From: Lacticaseibacillus chiayiensis
GTDB taxonomy: Bacteria; Bacillota; Bacilli; Lactobacillales; Lactobacillaceae
Direction of reading: 5' to 3'
Length of the DNA: 64,000 nt
Assembly (NCBI RefSeq): GCF_004123795.1
Contig: NZ_MSSM01000001.1
Location: 1 to 64,000 of the forward strand
Part shown: piece by piece, positions 1 through 7,733 of the stretch
Layout of the letters: each line of letters begins with the position of its first letter
How positions within the stretch are numbered: the first letter of the stretch is position 1
Notes under the pieces: generated by a model
The model's database searches: none
Told to the model about the DNA's origin: nothing
What the model saw: only the letters and a program-made list of their open reading frames with translations
Made by a program: the position numbers and the translations under genes

Positions 1-396
1 AACTGGTCATTTGAAGCGTTGCCGACAAACGACAAACGAAAAGTTGAGGTGCCGGTTTTTCAGCGATTATTTGCGGCCGACTTTAAAGAACTTCCTGTGT
101 CAGCAATCAAATCAAGCGGTTATGTGGTTGATACGCTAGAAGCAGCCTTTTGGGTGGCGAGTAATGCTCCTGACTTTAATACTGGTATTATGACTGCTGC
201 TAGTTTAGGCGAAGACACCGATACAATTGCGACCATTGCCGCGTCATTGATGGCTGCCAGCGGGCGTGATGTCATATCGGCAGATTGGTGGCAAACGATT
301 GTTAATCGTGCGTTGGCTGAAAGTTACTTGATGCCTTTCGCTGAAAAGTTTGGGGATGCAACCGAAGTAGATGAAAGCGATGGTGTGAAGAAGTAA
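1..396 (+). CDS. ADP-ribosylglycohydrolase family protein, C-terminal part
   Basis: The reading frame is open from base 1, so this is the 3' end of a gene that begins outside the window; an internal TTG at 19 is unlikely to be its start. The visible ~130 residues carry the family's late metal-binding signature LGEDTDTIATIA, in which the acidic and threonine residues bind the two Mg ions of DraG-type hydrolases. These enzymes remove ADP-ribose from proteins or small molecules in the cytoplasm. The stop codon overlaps the start of the next gene (TAATG at 394-398), so the two are probably translationally coupled. The specific substrate cannot be told from this fragment. Confidence 0.8.
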   Translation, partial: NWSFEALPTNDKRKVEVPVFQRLFAADFKELPVSAIKSSGYVVDTLEAAFWVASNAPDFNTGIMTAASLGEDTDTIATIAASLMAASGRDVISADWWQTIVNRALAESYLMPFAEKFGDATEVDESDGVKK

Positions 397-1151
397 TGGA
401 CCGACATGAAGCATCTTGGATTGAAGAAAGTCATCAGGCAATGCATGGATGGGATTTTAGCCACTTAAAGGGTCGTTGCGAGACAGAAGCTCTGCCATGG
501 GATTACCGTGGTTTAGTTCAACAATATCTAAAACCGAATGACGAATGGTTGGATATGGACACAGGTGGCGGGGAATTGATGAGCTCATTTAAGCATCCCG
601 CTGAAAAGACTTCGGTCACAGAAGGTTGGCAACCGAATATTGATTTGTTGAAACGTACCCGGGTAGCACAAGGGATAACGCTCTATGCAGATCCGGAAGG
701 CAAAATGGCGGAAGTGCCGAGTGACCATTTTGAAGTGGTGACGAATAGTCACGGCGGGTTGCCAATTGCTGCAATTTTGCGTGTCTTGCGTCCTGATGGT
801 GTTTTCATTTCCCAACAGGTTGGGGCAACCAATAATTATTCATTATCGAGGTTCTTAAATGGAAAATATGCTCCTGCCTTTCCTGATAACAATCTGTTAC
901 AGGTTATAACGCAACTACAGAGCAGCGGTTTCCGGATTCTCAAGGCAGATGCATCTTTTGTTAAAATGCGTTTTACGGATGTTGGTGCCATAGTGTACTA
1001 TGCGACTGTCATTCCGTGGGAGTTCCCTAACTTTGACGTTAACCGAGCTATGCCGAAACTTCACCAATTACAGGACATCATTGCAAGTGTCGGTGCCATT
1101 ACAACTTTTGAAGATCGCTTTATCATTGTGGCAAAGAAAAATGAAGACTGA
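396..1151 (+). CDS. class I SAM-dependent methyltransferase
   Basis: This 251-residue protein has a Rossmann methyltransferase layout: a motif I-like LDMDTGGGEL near residue 52, an acidic strand end (TEGWQPNIDLL) about 20 residues later, and a motif IV/V region with RVLRPDGVFISQQVG near residue 130, typical of small-molecule or tRNA-type methyltransferases. It starts inside the stop codon of the upstream ADP-ribosylglycohydrolase gene and ends just before a strong terminator, so it closes that operon. The methyl acceptor is unknown. A metabolite methyltransferase partnered with ADP-ribose removal is possible but is inference. Confidence 0.8.
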   Translation: MDRHEASWIEESHQAMHGWDFSHLKGRCETEALPWDYRGLVQQYLKPNDEWLDMDTGGGELMSSFKHPAEKTSVTEGWQPNIDLLKRTRVAQGITLYADPEGKMAEVPSDHFEVVTNSHGGLPIAAILRVLRPDGVFISQQVGATNNYSLSRFLNGKYAPAFPDNNLLQVITQLQSSGFRILKADASFVKMRFTDVGAIVYYATVIPWEFPNFDVNRAMPKLHQLQDIIASVGAITTFEDRFIIVAKKNED

Positions 1152-1206
1152 AGTAGGGAGGGAGATTCGGGAGTAGCATTGGTCGCAGTAAGCAATTAAT
1201 AAGTGA

Positions 1207-1258
1207 AAAAGGTTGTAAAATCCAAATTAACTTCCGGATTTTACAACCTTTTTGTATT
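1207..1258 (+). terminator. Rho-independent terminator
   Basis: Perfect 17-bp inverted repeat (arms 1207-1223 and 1236-1252, containing GGTTGTAAAATCC) with a 12-nt loop and a T-rich tail. It ends the methyltransferase transcript and, being A/T-flanked on both sides, may also stop the convergent gene at 1331. Confidence 0.9.
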
Positions 1259-1330
1259 TTTTTAGATGTTGCAAAGCTGATCAAAGGACCAAGTGCTTGA
1301 TTATTCATATTGAAAAAACGGAGCAAGCCT

Positions 1331-2050
1331 CTAGCGCTTAGGTGGGTGAGTCTCCAACAAAAGCTCGACTAGTTTTAAAATAGTTGCCCCTGCGACCGGC
1401 TGATTCATCAACTCGATGAGAAACGCTTTATTCTTTTTGTTGACGATTGCTTTTAGCGTATCTTCTTCTTTTAAAATTTCAGCAAGTTTCGCAAGCGCTG
1501 GATCAATTTTTGCTGGCACTGCTTTGGTCTTTGCAGAGGCCTTTTTGCGTGATTTCTTCGACTGCGGGAACATCTTTTTCAACGTCGCGTTAATTTTATC
1601 CCTGTTGAATTCATCCCCACGCATGCCATCATCCCTGCGGCTGTCTTCTTCAAAATTGGCGCCACGGCCGGTTAAGCAATATGGCACAAAAGGCACAGCG
1701 GTGGTGTCGGCCTCGATGATTTTTTCCAAGTGAATTTGATGCTGCCAATCGTCGCCGAAGTCATATTGGTAGATCAAATTGCCGAATTCCAGCTCATCTA
1801 GCGCTTTGACGTCACTTTCCAGCTCTTCATCACCCATGAAGTCTTCATCAAAGCTAGGAACAAAGAAAAGGTCGCGTGCCTGCGTATTCCAGAACTGATG
1901 CAAATGAGCATTTTCCCAACCAAACAGTACCTGAATAACAAGATGCAGCTTGTCGAGGCGCATGTCATCCGGAATGAGCACGCGGCGCCAAACTGGGGGA
2001 TGCGTATCTTTAAGGGTGATTTTGAGCTGTAAGTATTGACCGGTTGCCAT
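1331..2050 (-). CDS. plasmid pRiA4b ORF-3-like family protein
   Basis: The 239-residue product matches the PRiA4_ORF3 family: an N-terminal strand LQLKITLKDTHPPVWRRVL, the histidine-rich helix HLVIQVLFGWENAHLHQF, and the YQYDFGDDWQHQI signature near residue 95. A lysine/alanine-rich linker (about 155-185) joins a short C-terminal helical extension. The family is widespread in bacteria and mobile elements but has no established biochemical role. It lies downstream of, and on the same strand as, the nrnA-like gene with a 27-bp gap, so the two may share a transcript. The family call is firm and the function unknown. Confidence 0.8.
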   Translation of the reverse strand: MATGQYLQLKITLKDTHPPVWRRVLIPDDMRLDKLHLVIQVLFGWENAHLHQFWNTQARDLFFVPSFDEDFMGDEELESDVKALDELEFGNLIYQYDFGDDWQHQIHLEKIIEADTTAVPFVPYCLTGRGANFEEDSRRDDGMRGDEFNRDKINATLKKMFPQSKKSRKKASAKTKAVPAKIDPALAKLAEILKEEDTLKAIVNKKNKAFLIELMNQPVAGATILKLVELLLETHPPKR

Positions 2051-2077
2051 CAGTTTAATCCTCCGTTTTCCTGGAAA

Positions 2078-3010
2078 TCATAGTTGTGTGAGTTCTTGCG
2101 TGATTGCCTGCACTTCAGCAAGATTATCCGCAACGGCGCCACTGGCTAGCGGATGACCACCGCCACCGTGACGCACGGCTAGCGTGTTGATCTCCTTGGT
2201 TTTACCACGAAGCTCGACGCGGTACTTGCCGTCTTGCCGTTCCGTGAACACGACCCAGCGATCAATGCTGGCGAGTTTGCCGATGTTACCGACTACGCGC
2301 TGTTCTTCGCCATATGCTAAATCGAATTGTTTCAGCACGGCTTGTGTAATGATCAAGGAACCGGCGCCGCTTGCAGTAATAATAACATGTTCAAGCGCCC
2401 ACCCGATGAGACGGCCGACTTTTTCCGGAAATTGATCTTCGCGGCGGCCAATCGCCGGGGCATCAATGCCCGTTGTCAATAGATCTGCGGCTGCCTGGTG
2501 TGTACGGGCAGTGGTCAAGTCATATAGAAAACGGCCGGTGTCCCCAATGATGCCGGCATACAAGGCTGCCGCTGCCGGCTTGTTGAGGGTCAACTTTTGG
2601 CTGCGCCGGGTCAGCTCCCAGACCATTTCCGAAGCGCTTGAAGCGTTGGTGTCGACCCAGTTGATCGAGCCGAGTTGATCCTCGTTGAGATGGTGATCGA
2701 TTTTAATGAGCATCTCGCCTTGGTCAAAATGCGATCCGGCCACACGTGAACGGTTGGCAGTGTCAATAACGACCACCAACGCGCCTTTATAAGCAGTCAG
2801 CGGAACATCTTGCTGCGGGCCGATCCACGCCAGATTCGGTGCGGGTGGGCCAGCCGTATAAATCACTTTTTGCGGATAAGCGGCCCGAAGCAGCAATGCC
2901 AGCCCGGTTTGCGAACCGATAGCGTCTGGGTCGGGGTTGATGTGGCGGTGGATAATGATCGTATCAAAATGGGCAAAAGCGGCTAAAATATCTTCAATAT
3001 CGGCTGACAT
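2078..3010 (-). CDS. nrnA: DHH/DHHA1 phosphoesterase, NrnA-type nanoRNase/pAp phosphatase
   Basis: This 310-residue cytoplasmic enzyme of the DHH family probably degrades 2-5-nt RNA and dephosphorylates pAp. Visible motifs are HINPDPDAIGS (about residues 23-33, metal ligands), VVVIDTAN (Asp83), the DHH triad in KIDHHLNE (105-107), and the C-terminal DHHA1 substrate-binding motif GGGGHPLASGA near residue 285. Length agrees with NrnA (about 310-320 residues). It is the first gene of a minus-strand pair with the pRiA4b-like gene and diverges from the membrane-anchored phosphatase gene. A related cyclic-dinucleotide phosphodiesterase (PdeA/Pde2 type) is the main alternative; no extra PAS or GGDEF domain is present. 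Confidence 0.88.
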   Translation of the reverse strand: MSADIEDILAAFAHFDTIIIHRHINPDPDAIGSQTGLALLLRAAYPQKVIYTAGPPAPNLAWIGPQQDVPLTAYKGALVVVIDTANRSRVAGSHFDQGEMLIKIDHHLNEDQLGSINWVDTNASSASEMVWELTRRSQKLTLNKPAAAALYAGIIGDTGRFLYDLTTARTHQAAADLLTTGIDAPAIGRREDQFPEKVGRLIGWALEHVIITASGAGSLIITQAVLKQFDLAYGEEQRVVGNIGKLASIDRWVVFTERQDGKYRVELRGKTKEINTLAVRHGGGGHPLASGAVADNLAEVQAITQELTQL

Positions 3011-3118
3011 AACAGGTTCCTTTCAATGCTGCGGTTATGTAAGATTGTGCTTCTCGCTTGCTAAAATAGCAGGCCTGTACACATACTTAATCGTACTGGT
3101 ATCAGCGGAAAACACAAC

Positions 3119-3127
3119 TGTTATAAT
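3119..3127 (+). promoter_or_regulatory. extended -10 promoter element
   Basis: TGTTATAAT at 3119-3127 is a consensus extended -10 box (TGnTATAAT), 32 bp before the GTG start at 3159. No convincing -35 box is visible, as expected for extended -10 promoters. Confidence 0.6.
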
Positions 3128-3158
3128 TAACAAAACCAAACTTATTGGGGGAATTTCG

Positions 3159-4226
3159 GTGAAACGTATTTTAAAATGGCTGGCGATGATCGTTGGCGCC
3201 GTCCTGCTGGTTGCAGGTGGGTACCTAATTTATCTTTTTACGACTTATTACCGCTTACCAGATGATCAGGCGCTGAAAGTCAAAAACCAGCAAAATGCCC
3301 AGTTTAAGCCAGGTCAGACATACACGGCGATGACCTATAACATCGGCTACGGTTCCTACCCGCCCAGTTATAGTTTCTTCATGGACGGCGGCAAGTATTC
3401 GCGCGCTTATAGCAAACAGGCGGTGCGTAAAAGCATCCATGGTATCATTAAAACTACCCAAGCGCAGAATCCTGACATCGCCTTTTATCAGGAAATCGAT
3501 CCGGACGGCGATCGTTCCCGGCACGTGAATGAAGTGAACATGGTCACGCAGGCGCAAAAACAGTATGCTAATGTTTACGGCCAAAATTACGATTCCGCTT
3601 ACTTGTTTTATCCGTTTAACCAGCCAATCGGGAAAGCCAAGTCAGGGATTTTAACGTTGAGCAAGGCAAAACTGGACAGTTCACGCCGCTATAGCCTGCC
3701 GGTGGATACCGACTTCAATAAGATTATCGACCTTGATCGCGCGTTTACCGCCACAAAAACCACGGTCGCTAATGGCAAGCAATTCATCATGGTCAACATC
3801 CACATGTCGGCGTTTACGCCAAATGTTAAGGTACAGCAGGCGCAATTTGCCAAATTATTTAAGTACATTGATCACGTCTACAAGCAAGGCAATTACGTCA
3901 TGGTCGCCGGCGATTATAACCATCGACTGTTGAAAAACACCGCCGAAGTTTTCCACACCAAAAATCTCGAAGAAACCTGGACCCACTTATTCCCTAAGTC
4001 GAAATTACCTGCTGGTTTCCACATTCCGACGATGGGCTTGGCAGAAGCTAAAGTTCCTTCCGTCCGCGCACTTGATCAACCGTATCGACCCGGAAAAAGC
4101 TTTGTGACGTTAATTGACGGCTATATTCTGTCACCCAACATCAAAGCCGAAAGTGTTCATGTGGTGTCGACCGGTTTTCAGTACTCCGATCACAATCCGG
4201 TCGTGCTGAAGTTCCAGTTGCAATAG
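3159..4226 (+). CDS. membrane-anchored endonuclease/exonuclease/phosphatase family protein
   Basis: The GTG start at 3159 was chosen because it follows GGGGGAA at normal spacing and gives an N-terminal signal anchor (about residues 7-27, hydrophobic). The remaining ~325 residues are a DNase I/sphingomyelinase-like EEP fold: MTYNIGYG (first strand Asn), YQEID (catalytic Glu), VNIHMS, GDYNH (Asp/Asn metal site) and the terminal SDHNPV (catalytic Asp-His). The catalytic domain would face outside the membrane. Substrates in this family range from nucleic acids to phosphoinositides and sphingomyelin, and the sequence does not decide which. The gene is monocistronic with its own promoter and terminator. 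Confidence 0.85.
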   Translation: MKRILKWLAMIVGAVLLVAGGYLIYLFTTYYRLPDDQALKVKNQQNAQFKPGQTYTAMTYNIGYGSYPPSYSFFMDGGKYSRAYSKQAVRKSIHGIIKTTQAQNPDIAFYQEIDPDGDRSRHVNEVNMVTQAQKQYANVYGQNYDSAYLFYPFNQPIGKAKSGILTLSKAKLDSSRRYSLPVDTDFNKIIDLDRAFTATKTTVANGKQFIMVNIHMSAFTPNVKVQQAQFAKLFKYIDHVYKQGNYVMVAGDYNHRLLKNTAEVFHTKNLEETWTHLFPKSKLPAGFHIPTMGLAEAKVPSVRALDQPYRPGKSFVTLIDGYILSPNIKAESVHVVSTGFQYSDHNPVVLKFQLQ

Positions 4227-4239
4227 TATCTGCATCCTT

Positions 4240-4268
4240 AGTGGCCTGAAAATAGGGTCACTTTTTTA
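4240..4268 (+). terminator. Rho-independent terminator
   Basis: A short stem AGTGGCC / GGTCACT (one G-T pair) is followed by six T residues, 14 bp after the stop of the EEP gene. Confidence 0.75.
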
Positions 4269-4410
4269 TGCATTCGTTCGTTCCAGCGCCGACGTAAAGC
4301 GGTTCGTTTTCCCGTACACATTCATGTGGATACAGATGCAGCAAGCTGTTTTATTGATAAACTAGCTTTCGCCTCCCAATTGGTACACATTATATCCCTC
4401 TGTTACACAA

Positions 4411-4465
4411 GAAACTGCATTTCAGTGTTAACTTTTATAATGCAAATACTTGAAATGCAGTTTCA
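4411..4465 (+). promoter_or_regulatory. promoter -10 flanked by two RpiR-like operators
   Basis: GAAACTGCATTTCA (4411-4424) and TGAAATGCAGTTTC (4451-4464) are perfect reverse complements of each other and each is itself an imperfect palindrome of the GAAA-N6-TTTC type seen with RpiR/MurR regulators. They frame a perfect TATAAT at 4436-4441. The layout suggests two operators around the promoter of the PTS-murQ operon, bound by the RpiR protein encoded at 6801. Confidence 0.7.
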
Positions 4466-4519
4466 TATGGCGCCATAATCAAGTTGATCGATGAAATCTT
4501 ATTAGGGAGGGGAAACATC

Positions 4520-5341
4520 ATGTCGATATCTGCTTTTGCACTTATTTTTCTGACGATCTATGTGGGTTTGGCGCAACTCGATGCACTCTCATTGAAGATC
4601 GGATTATTTTCACCGGTGTTTGGTGGTGCAGCAACTGGTCTAGTTATGGGCGATCTCAAAACCGGCTTGATTGTCGGTGCGACTCTGCAGTTGGCAACGT
4701 TGGGGGTCGCGACTTATGGCGGTGCAACGGTACCGGATTTTCTTTCCGGTTCGGTCATGGGCAGTGCATTTGCGATTATGTCCGGGCGCGGGGCTGCTTA
4801 TGGCATCGGGCTGGCGATTCCGATTGGCTTGTTGCTGACGCAAATGGATATTCTGGCACGGATGACCAACACGATTTTTCAGCATCATGCTGATCGTTTG
4901 GCACTTGAAGGTGACTATAAAGGCGTCGAAAGGAACAACCTTTATGGGATCATTCCGTGGACGGTTTCACGAATGTTGCCGGTTTTTGTCGGCCTGTTCT
5001 TTGGCTCGGCGGTTGTTAAAGCCATCAATGCCTGGATTCCAGCGTGGTTGATGACCGGTCTGAAGACGGCCGGGATTATTTTGCCTGCGATGGGGATCGC
5101 GATCTTGATGCGATACTTGCCGATCAAGCGCTATTATCCTTATTTCATCCTCGGTTTTGTCTTGATGGCGTACTTCACGAAATCATTCTCTTTGTTGGGC
5201 ACTGCGCTGGTGGGCTTCGTCTTCGCGGCGATTCACGTGATGGATGCCAATGAGCGTAAGAACAATGGCCCGAGCAAGCCTAACGACAACAGCAACGATA
5301 GCGGCAACAGTGACGATGAGGAGGTCGAGATCGATGTCTGA
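4520..5341 (+). CDS. PTS mannose/fructose/sorbose-family IIC component
   Basis: This integral membrane subunit forms part of the sugar channel of a mannose-class phosphotransferase system. ATG 4520 follows AGGGAGGGG; the frame opens earlier but without a better ribosome site. The 273-residue product has the EII-Sor signatures (GLFSPVFGGAATGLVMGDLKT near the N-terminus, TYGGATVPDFLSGSVMG near residue 70) and several hydrophobic helices, then a hydrophilic Asn/Asp/Glu-rich tail that is longer than usual. Its stop overlaps the start of the EIID gene by 8 nt. It is the first gene of an operon with EIID, EIIB, RpiR and MurQ, which points to an amino-sugar or MurNAc-type substrate. Confidence 0.9.
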   Translation: MSISAFALIFLTIYVGLAQLDALSLKIGLFSPVFGGAATGLVMGDLKTGLIVGATLQLATLGVATYGGATVPDFLSGSVMGSAFAIMSGRGAAYGIGLAIPIGLLLTQMDILARMTNTIFQHHADRLALEGDYKGVERNNLYGIIPWTVSRMLPVFVGLFFGSAVVKAINAWIPAWLMTGLKTAGIILPAMGIAILMRYLPIKRYYPYFILGFVLMAYFTKSFSLLGTALVGFVFAAIHVMDANERKNNGPSKPNDNSNDSGNSDDEEVEIDV

Positions 5342-6170
5342 TTTGAAATTAAACAAGTTAACTAAAAAAGATCTCAAGCATATTTTCATTCAAAACGTCT
5401 TGGGACTGCAGTTGGGCTGGAATTACGAAAAAATGCAAGGCTTAGGCTATGCGTATTCAGTGATGCCCGCTTTGAAACGGCTGTATAAAGACGACCCTGC
5501 TAAGATGAAGCAAGCGTTGAACATGGAGATGGGCTTCTTCAATACCACCCCGCAAATGGCCCATTTGATTGTCGGCGCGGATGTTGCCTTGCAGGATCAA
5601 CTGGGGATGAACGATGAAAATGAAAAAGCCATTGCCGGATTGAAAACTGGGTTAATGGGTCCTTTTGCCGGCGTTGGCGATACCATTTTCGTTGCGATTT
5701 ACAATGCGATTATTTACTCCATCACGGCCTACCTGGCATTATCGAATCAACCGATCGGCCTGTTGATTCCGGTGGTTGGCTGCCTCGCCATTTTATGGGT
5801 GCGCTGGAAGTTGTTCCAAGTCGGGCTGGCACAAGGCACCCGGTTGGCAACGACCTTCGCTGACAGCATGGCGATTTTCACGGAAGGAGCCTCGATTCTT
5901 GGGTTGACGGTTGTCGGCGCCATGATTCCAGCCGTCATTAATTACAAACTTGATTTGACCTATAAAGTCGGCAAGGTCACGATGAATGTGCAAAGCATGC
6001 TCGATAAAATTATGCCGGCACTGATTCCACTAGCGATTGCTTTATTCTCGTACTGGATTCTGGGGCGGAAGCATATGAATTCAACCCGGCTGATTTTCGT
6101 TCTGATTCTGATCGGCATGGTGCTAGGCAACCTTGGCGCGATTTTTGGGTGGATCGGCAGCTTGGTTTAA
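5334..6170 (+). CDS. PTS mannose/fructose/sorbose-family IID component
   Basis: This is the second membrane subunit of the mannose-class PTS (278 residues). The ATG at 5334 lies 17 nt after GAGGAGG and overlaps the EIIC stop. Family marks include LGLQLGWNYEKMQGLGYAYS near the N-terminus, the MEMGFFNTTPQMA motif near residue 75, GLKTGLMGPFAGVGDTIF near residue 105 and C-terminal hydrophobic helices. EIIC and EIID together translocate the sugar while EIIB phosphorylates it. The 148-bp gap to EIIB is filled by a palindromic repeat element, which is unusual inside a tightly packed operon. Confidence 0.92.
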   Translation: MSDLKLNKLTKKDLKHIFIQNVLGLQLGWNYEKMQGLGYAYSVMPALKRLYKDDPAKMKQALNMEMGFFNTTPQMAHLIVGADVALQDQLGMNDENEKAIAGLKTGLMGPFAGVGDTIFVAIYNAIIYSITAYLALSNQPIGLLIPVVGCLAILWVRWKLFQVGLAQGTRLATTFADSMAIFTEGASILGLTVVGAMIPAVINYKLDLTYKVGKVTMNVQSMLDKIMPALIPLAIALFSYWILGRKHMNSTRLIFVLILIGMVLGNLGAIFGWIGSLV

Positions 6171-6178
6171 TTTGATAA

Positions 6179-6297
6179 CGATAACGCGTTCACCGGCGCA
6201 GAAACCTGCGTGTAAGGATCTCGGTAATGGCCTAAGCCCGGGCCATCACGCCCAAGGCCACTTACACTCCGGTTTCTAAGCGTGCCGGTTCACGCTT
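6179..6297. repeat. ~115-bp imperfect palindromic intergenic repeat, copy A
   Basis: The element starts ATAACGCGTTCACCGG and ends near GTTTCTAAGCGTGCCGG. Its outer parts are reverse complements of each other (CAGAAACC / GGTTTCT, CGCGTTCACCGG / CCGGTTCACGC), and the inner GTGTAAG / CTTACAC arms pair as well, so the whole unit can fold into one long hairpin. A second copy in the opposite orientation lies at 29351-29457, sharing blocks such as CTGCGTGTAAG and AATGGCCTAA. Lack of any ORF and position between genes suggest a MITE- or REP-like unit. Here it sits between EIID and EIIB of one operon. Confidence 0.8.
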
Positions 6298-6318
6298 ACT
6301 GAAAGGAAGTGGCCTTTA

Positions 6319-6804
6319 ATGACAATTGTGGCAGCACGGGTTGACGAACGGATGATTCACGGCCAGGTAGCGATGGTGTGGACGAACACAGTCGGCGCCA
6401 ATCGACTGATGGTCGTCAACGATGAGGTTGTACACGATGACATGGCGATTCAAGGCTTGAAGATTGCTCGGCCGGCTGGGAAAAAACTGGCGATCAGTTC
6501 AGTAGCCAAGGCGGTCGAAAATTTGCAAAACGGAAAATTTGCCGCGGATCAGGTGTTTGTGATCACCCGCAATGTTTCAGACATGGCAAAATTAATTGAC
6601 GGCGGCGTGCCGATTAAGTCGTTTAACGTGGGCAATCTGTCGGAAAAACCCGGCACCAAGAAAATCAAGCCATCGGTGGCGTTATCGCCTGATGATATTG
6701 CGACTATTCGGCGTTTGCTTAAACAAGGGGTAACCATTACTGCGCAGATGGTGCCTAACGAAAGTAAAACGTCCATCGCCACCTTTATTGATAAGGCCGA
6801 ATGA
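6319..6804 (+). CDS. PTS mannose/fructose/sorbose-family IIB component
   Basis: A 161-residue cytoplasmic phosphocarrier. The phosphorylated histidine lies in ARVDERMIHGQV (His15), the hallmark of EIIB-Man/Sor domains. It would receive phosphate from an EIIA and pass it to sugar entering through EIIC/EIID. No EIIA gene is present in this operon, so phosphate must come from an EIIA encoded elsewhere. The last codons overlap the start of the rpiR-type gene by 4 nt (ATGA), indicating translational coupling. Confidence 0.92.
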   Translation: MTIVAARVDERMIHGQVAMVWTNTVGANRLMVVNDEVVHDDMAIQGLKIARPAGKKLAISSVAKAVENLQNGKFAADQVFVITRNVSDMAKLIDGGVPIKSFNVGNLSEKPGTKKIKPSVALSPDDIATIRRLLKQGVTITAQMVPNESKTSIATFIDKAE

Positions 6805-7733
6805 CGCCACTTTTAACGCGGGTGCAGGTACGACTTGCGCAGTTAAGCCCGGTTAACCGTGCTTTGGCCCGCCACGTACTTGCCGATCCGGAGGCTTTCG
6901 TTGCCCAGACAACGGCGCAAATTGCCAAAGCCAGTGGGGTATCGGCGGCATCCGTGATCCGCTTTGTACGGTTATTTGATTACGATGATTTGCAATCGTT
7001 CAAGCTTGCCTTGGTGCGTGACACTAAGACAACAGACGATCCGCAGCCGCTTGATCCGCTGGTGCAAGACGATGATGATTTGCCGACCATGATGCGCAAA
7101 CTTAGTCAGACAGCGGTGGCTGCAGTACGTGGTTTGCCGGAAGCGTTGGATCAAGATGCAGTTCAGTCGGCAATCACCATATTGCGGCAAGCTCGGCACA
7201 TTTATCTGATCGGGATCAGTGCATCGGCGTTAGTGGCCCAGGATCTTTATTTAAAACTGATTCGCGCCGGTTATCTGGCAATTTTTGATCATGATGCGCA
7301 TACAGCGTTGGAGCGAATGTATTATGCGACTTCGGCTGATGCGGTGGTGGCCTTTTCCTATAGTGGGCTGACCAAAGAAGTTGTGTTGGCAGCACAACAG
7401 GCACGGCGTAATCACACCCCGGTGATCGCCGTGACCCGCCACGAGCCCAGTCCGTTGCGGGATGCAGCGAGTTGCGTGATTGCCTTGCCGCCAACAGAAC
7501 CGCTTTTGCGTATCGGTGCCGTGACATCGATGTTCACGGAAACTTATGTTGCCAATATTTTGTTTTTGGGCGTGGTGCATGGCGAGATTAAACGAACCGA
7601 ACAGAATTATCGGGCGACATCCCAGTTAACCGGGAAATTGAAAATTCGAGGTGAACAATATGGCAATCGCAGACCTAATAACCGAACAAAGAAATCCGGC
7701 CAGCATGCACATCGACACGATGACGACGCCTGA
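6801..7733 (+). CDS. RpiR/MurR-family transcriptional regulator (HTH + SIS)
   Basis: The 310-residue protein has an N-terminal RpiR helix-turn-helix (about 1-75; QIAKASGVSAASVIRFVRLF is the recognition segment) and a C-terminal SIS sugar-phosphate-isomerase-like sensor domain (about 115-250) with HIYLIGISASALVAQD and VVAFSYSGLTKEV. Such regulators bind phosphosugars, for example MurNAc-6-P for MurR. Its final ~25 residues are basic and His-rich and are encoded within the first 74 nt of murQ, an unusually long overlap. Likely operators are the two GAAA-N6-TTTC palindromes at 4411-4465. Activator or repressor role is not decided by sequence. Confidence 0.88.
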   Translation: MTPLLTRVQVRLAQLSPVNRALARHVLADPEAFVAQTTAQIAKASGVSAASVIRFVRLFDYDDLQSFKLALVRDTKTTDDPQPLDPLVQDDDDLPTMMRKLSQTAVAAVRGLPEALDQDAVQSAITILRQARHIYLIGISASALVAQDLYLKLIRAGYLAIFDHDAHTALERMYYATSADAVVAFSYSGLTKEVVLAAQQARRNHTPVIAVTRHEPSPLRDAASCVIALPPTEPLLRIGAVTSMFTETYVANILFLGVVHGEIKRTEQNYRATSQLTGKLKIRGEQYGNRRPNNRTKKSGQHAHRHDDDA

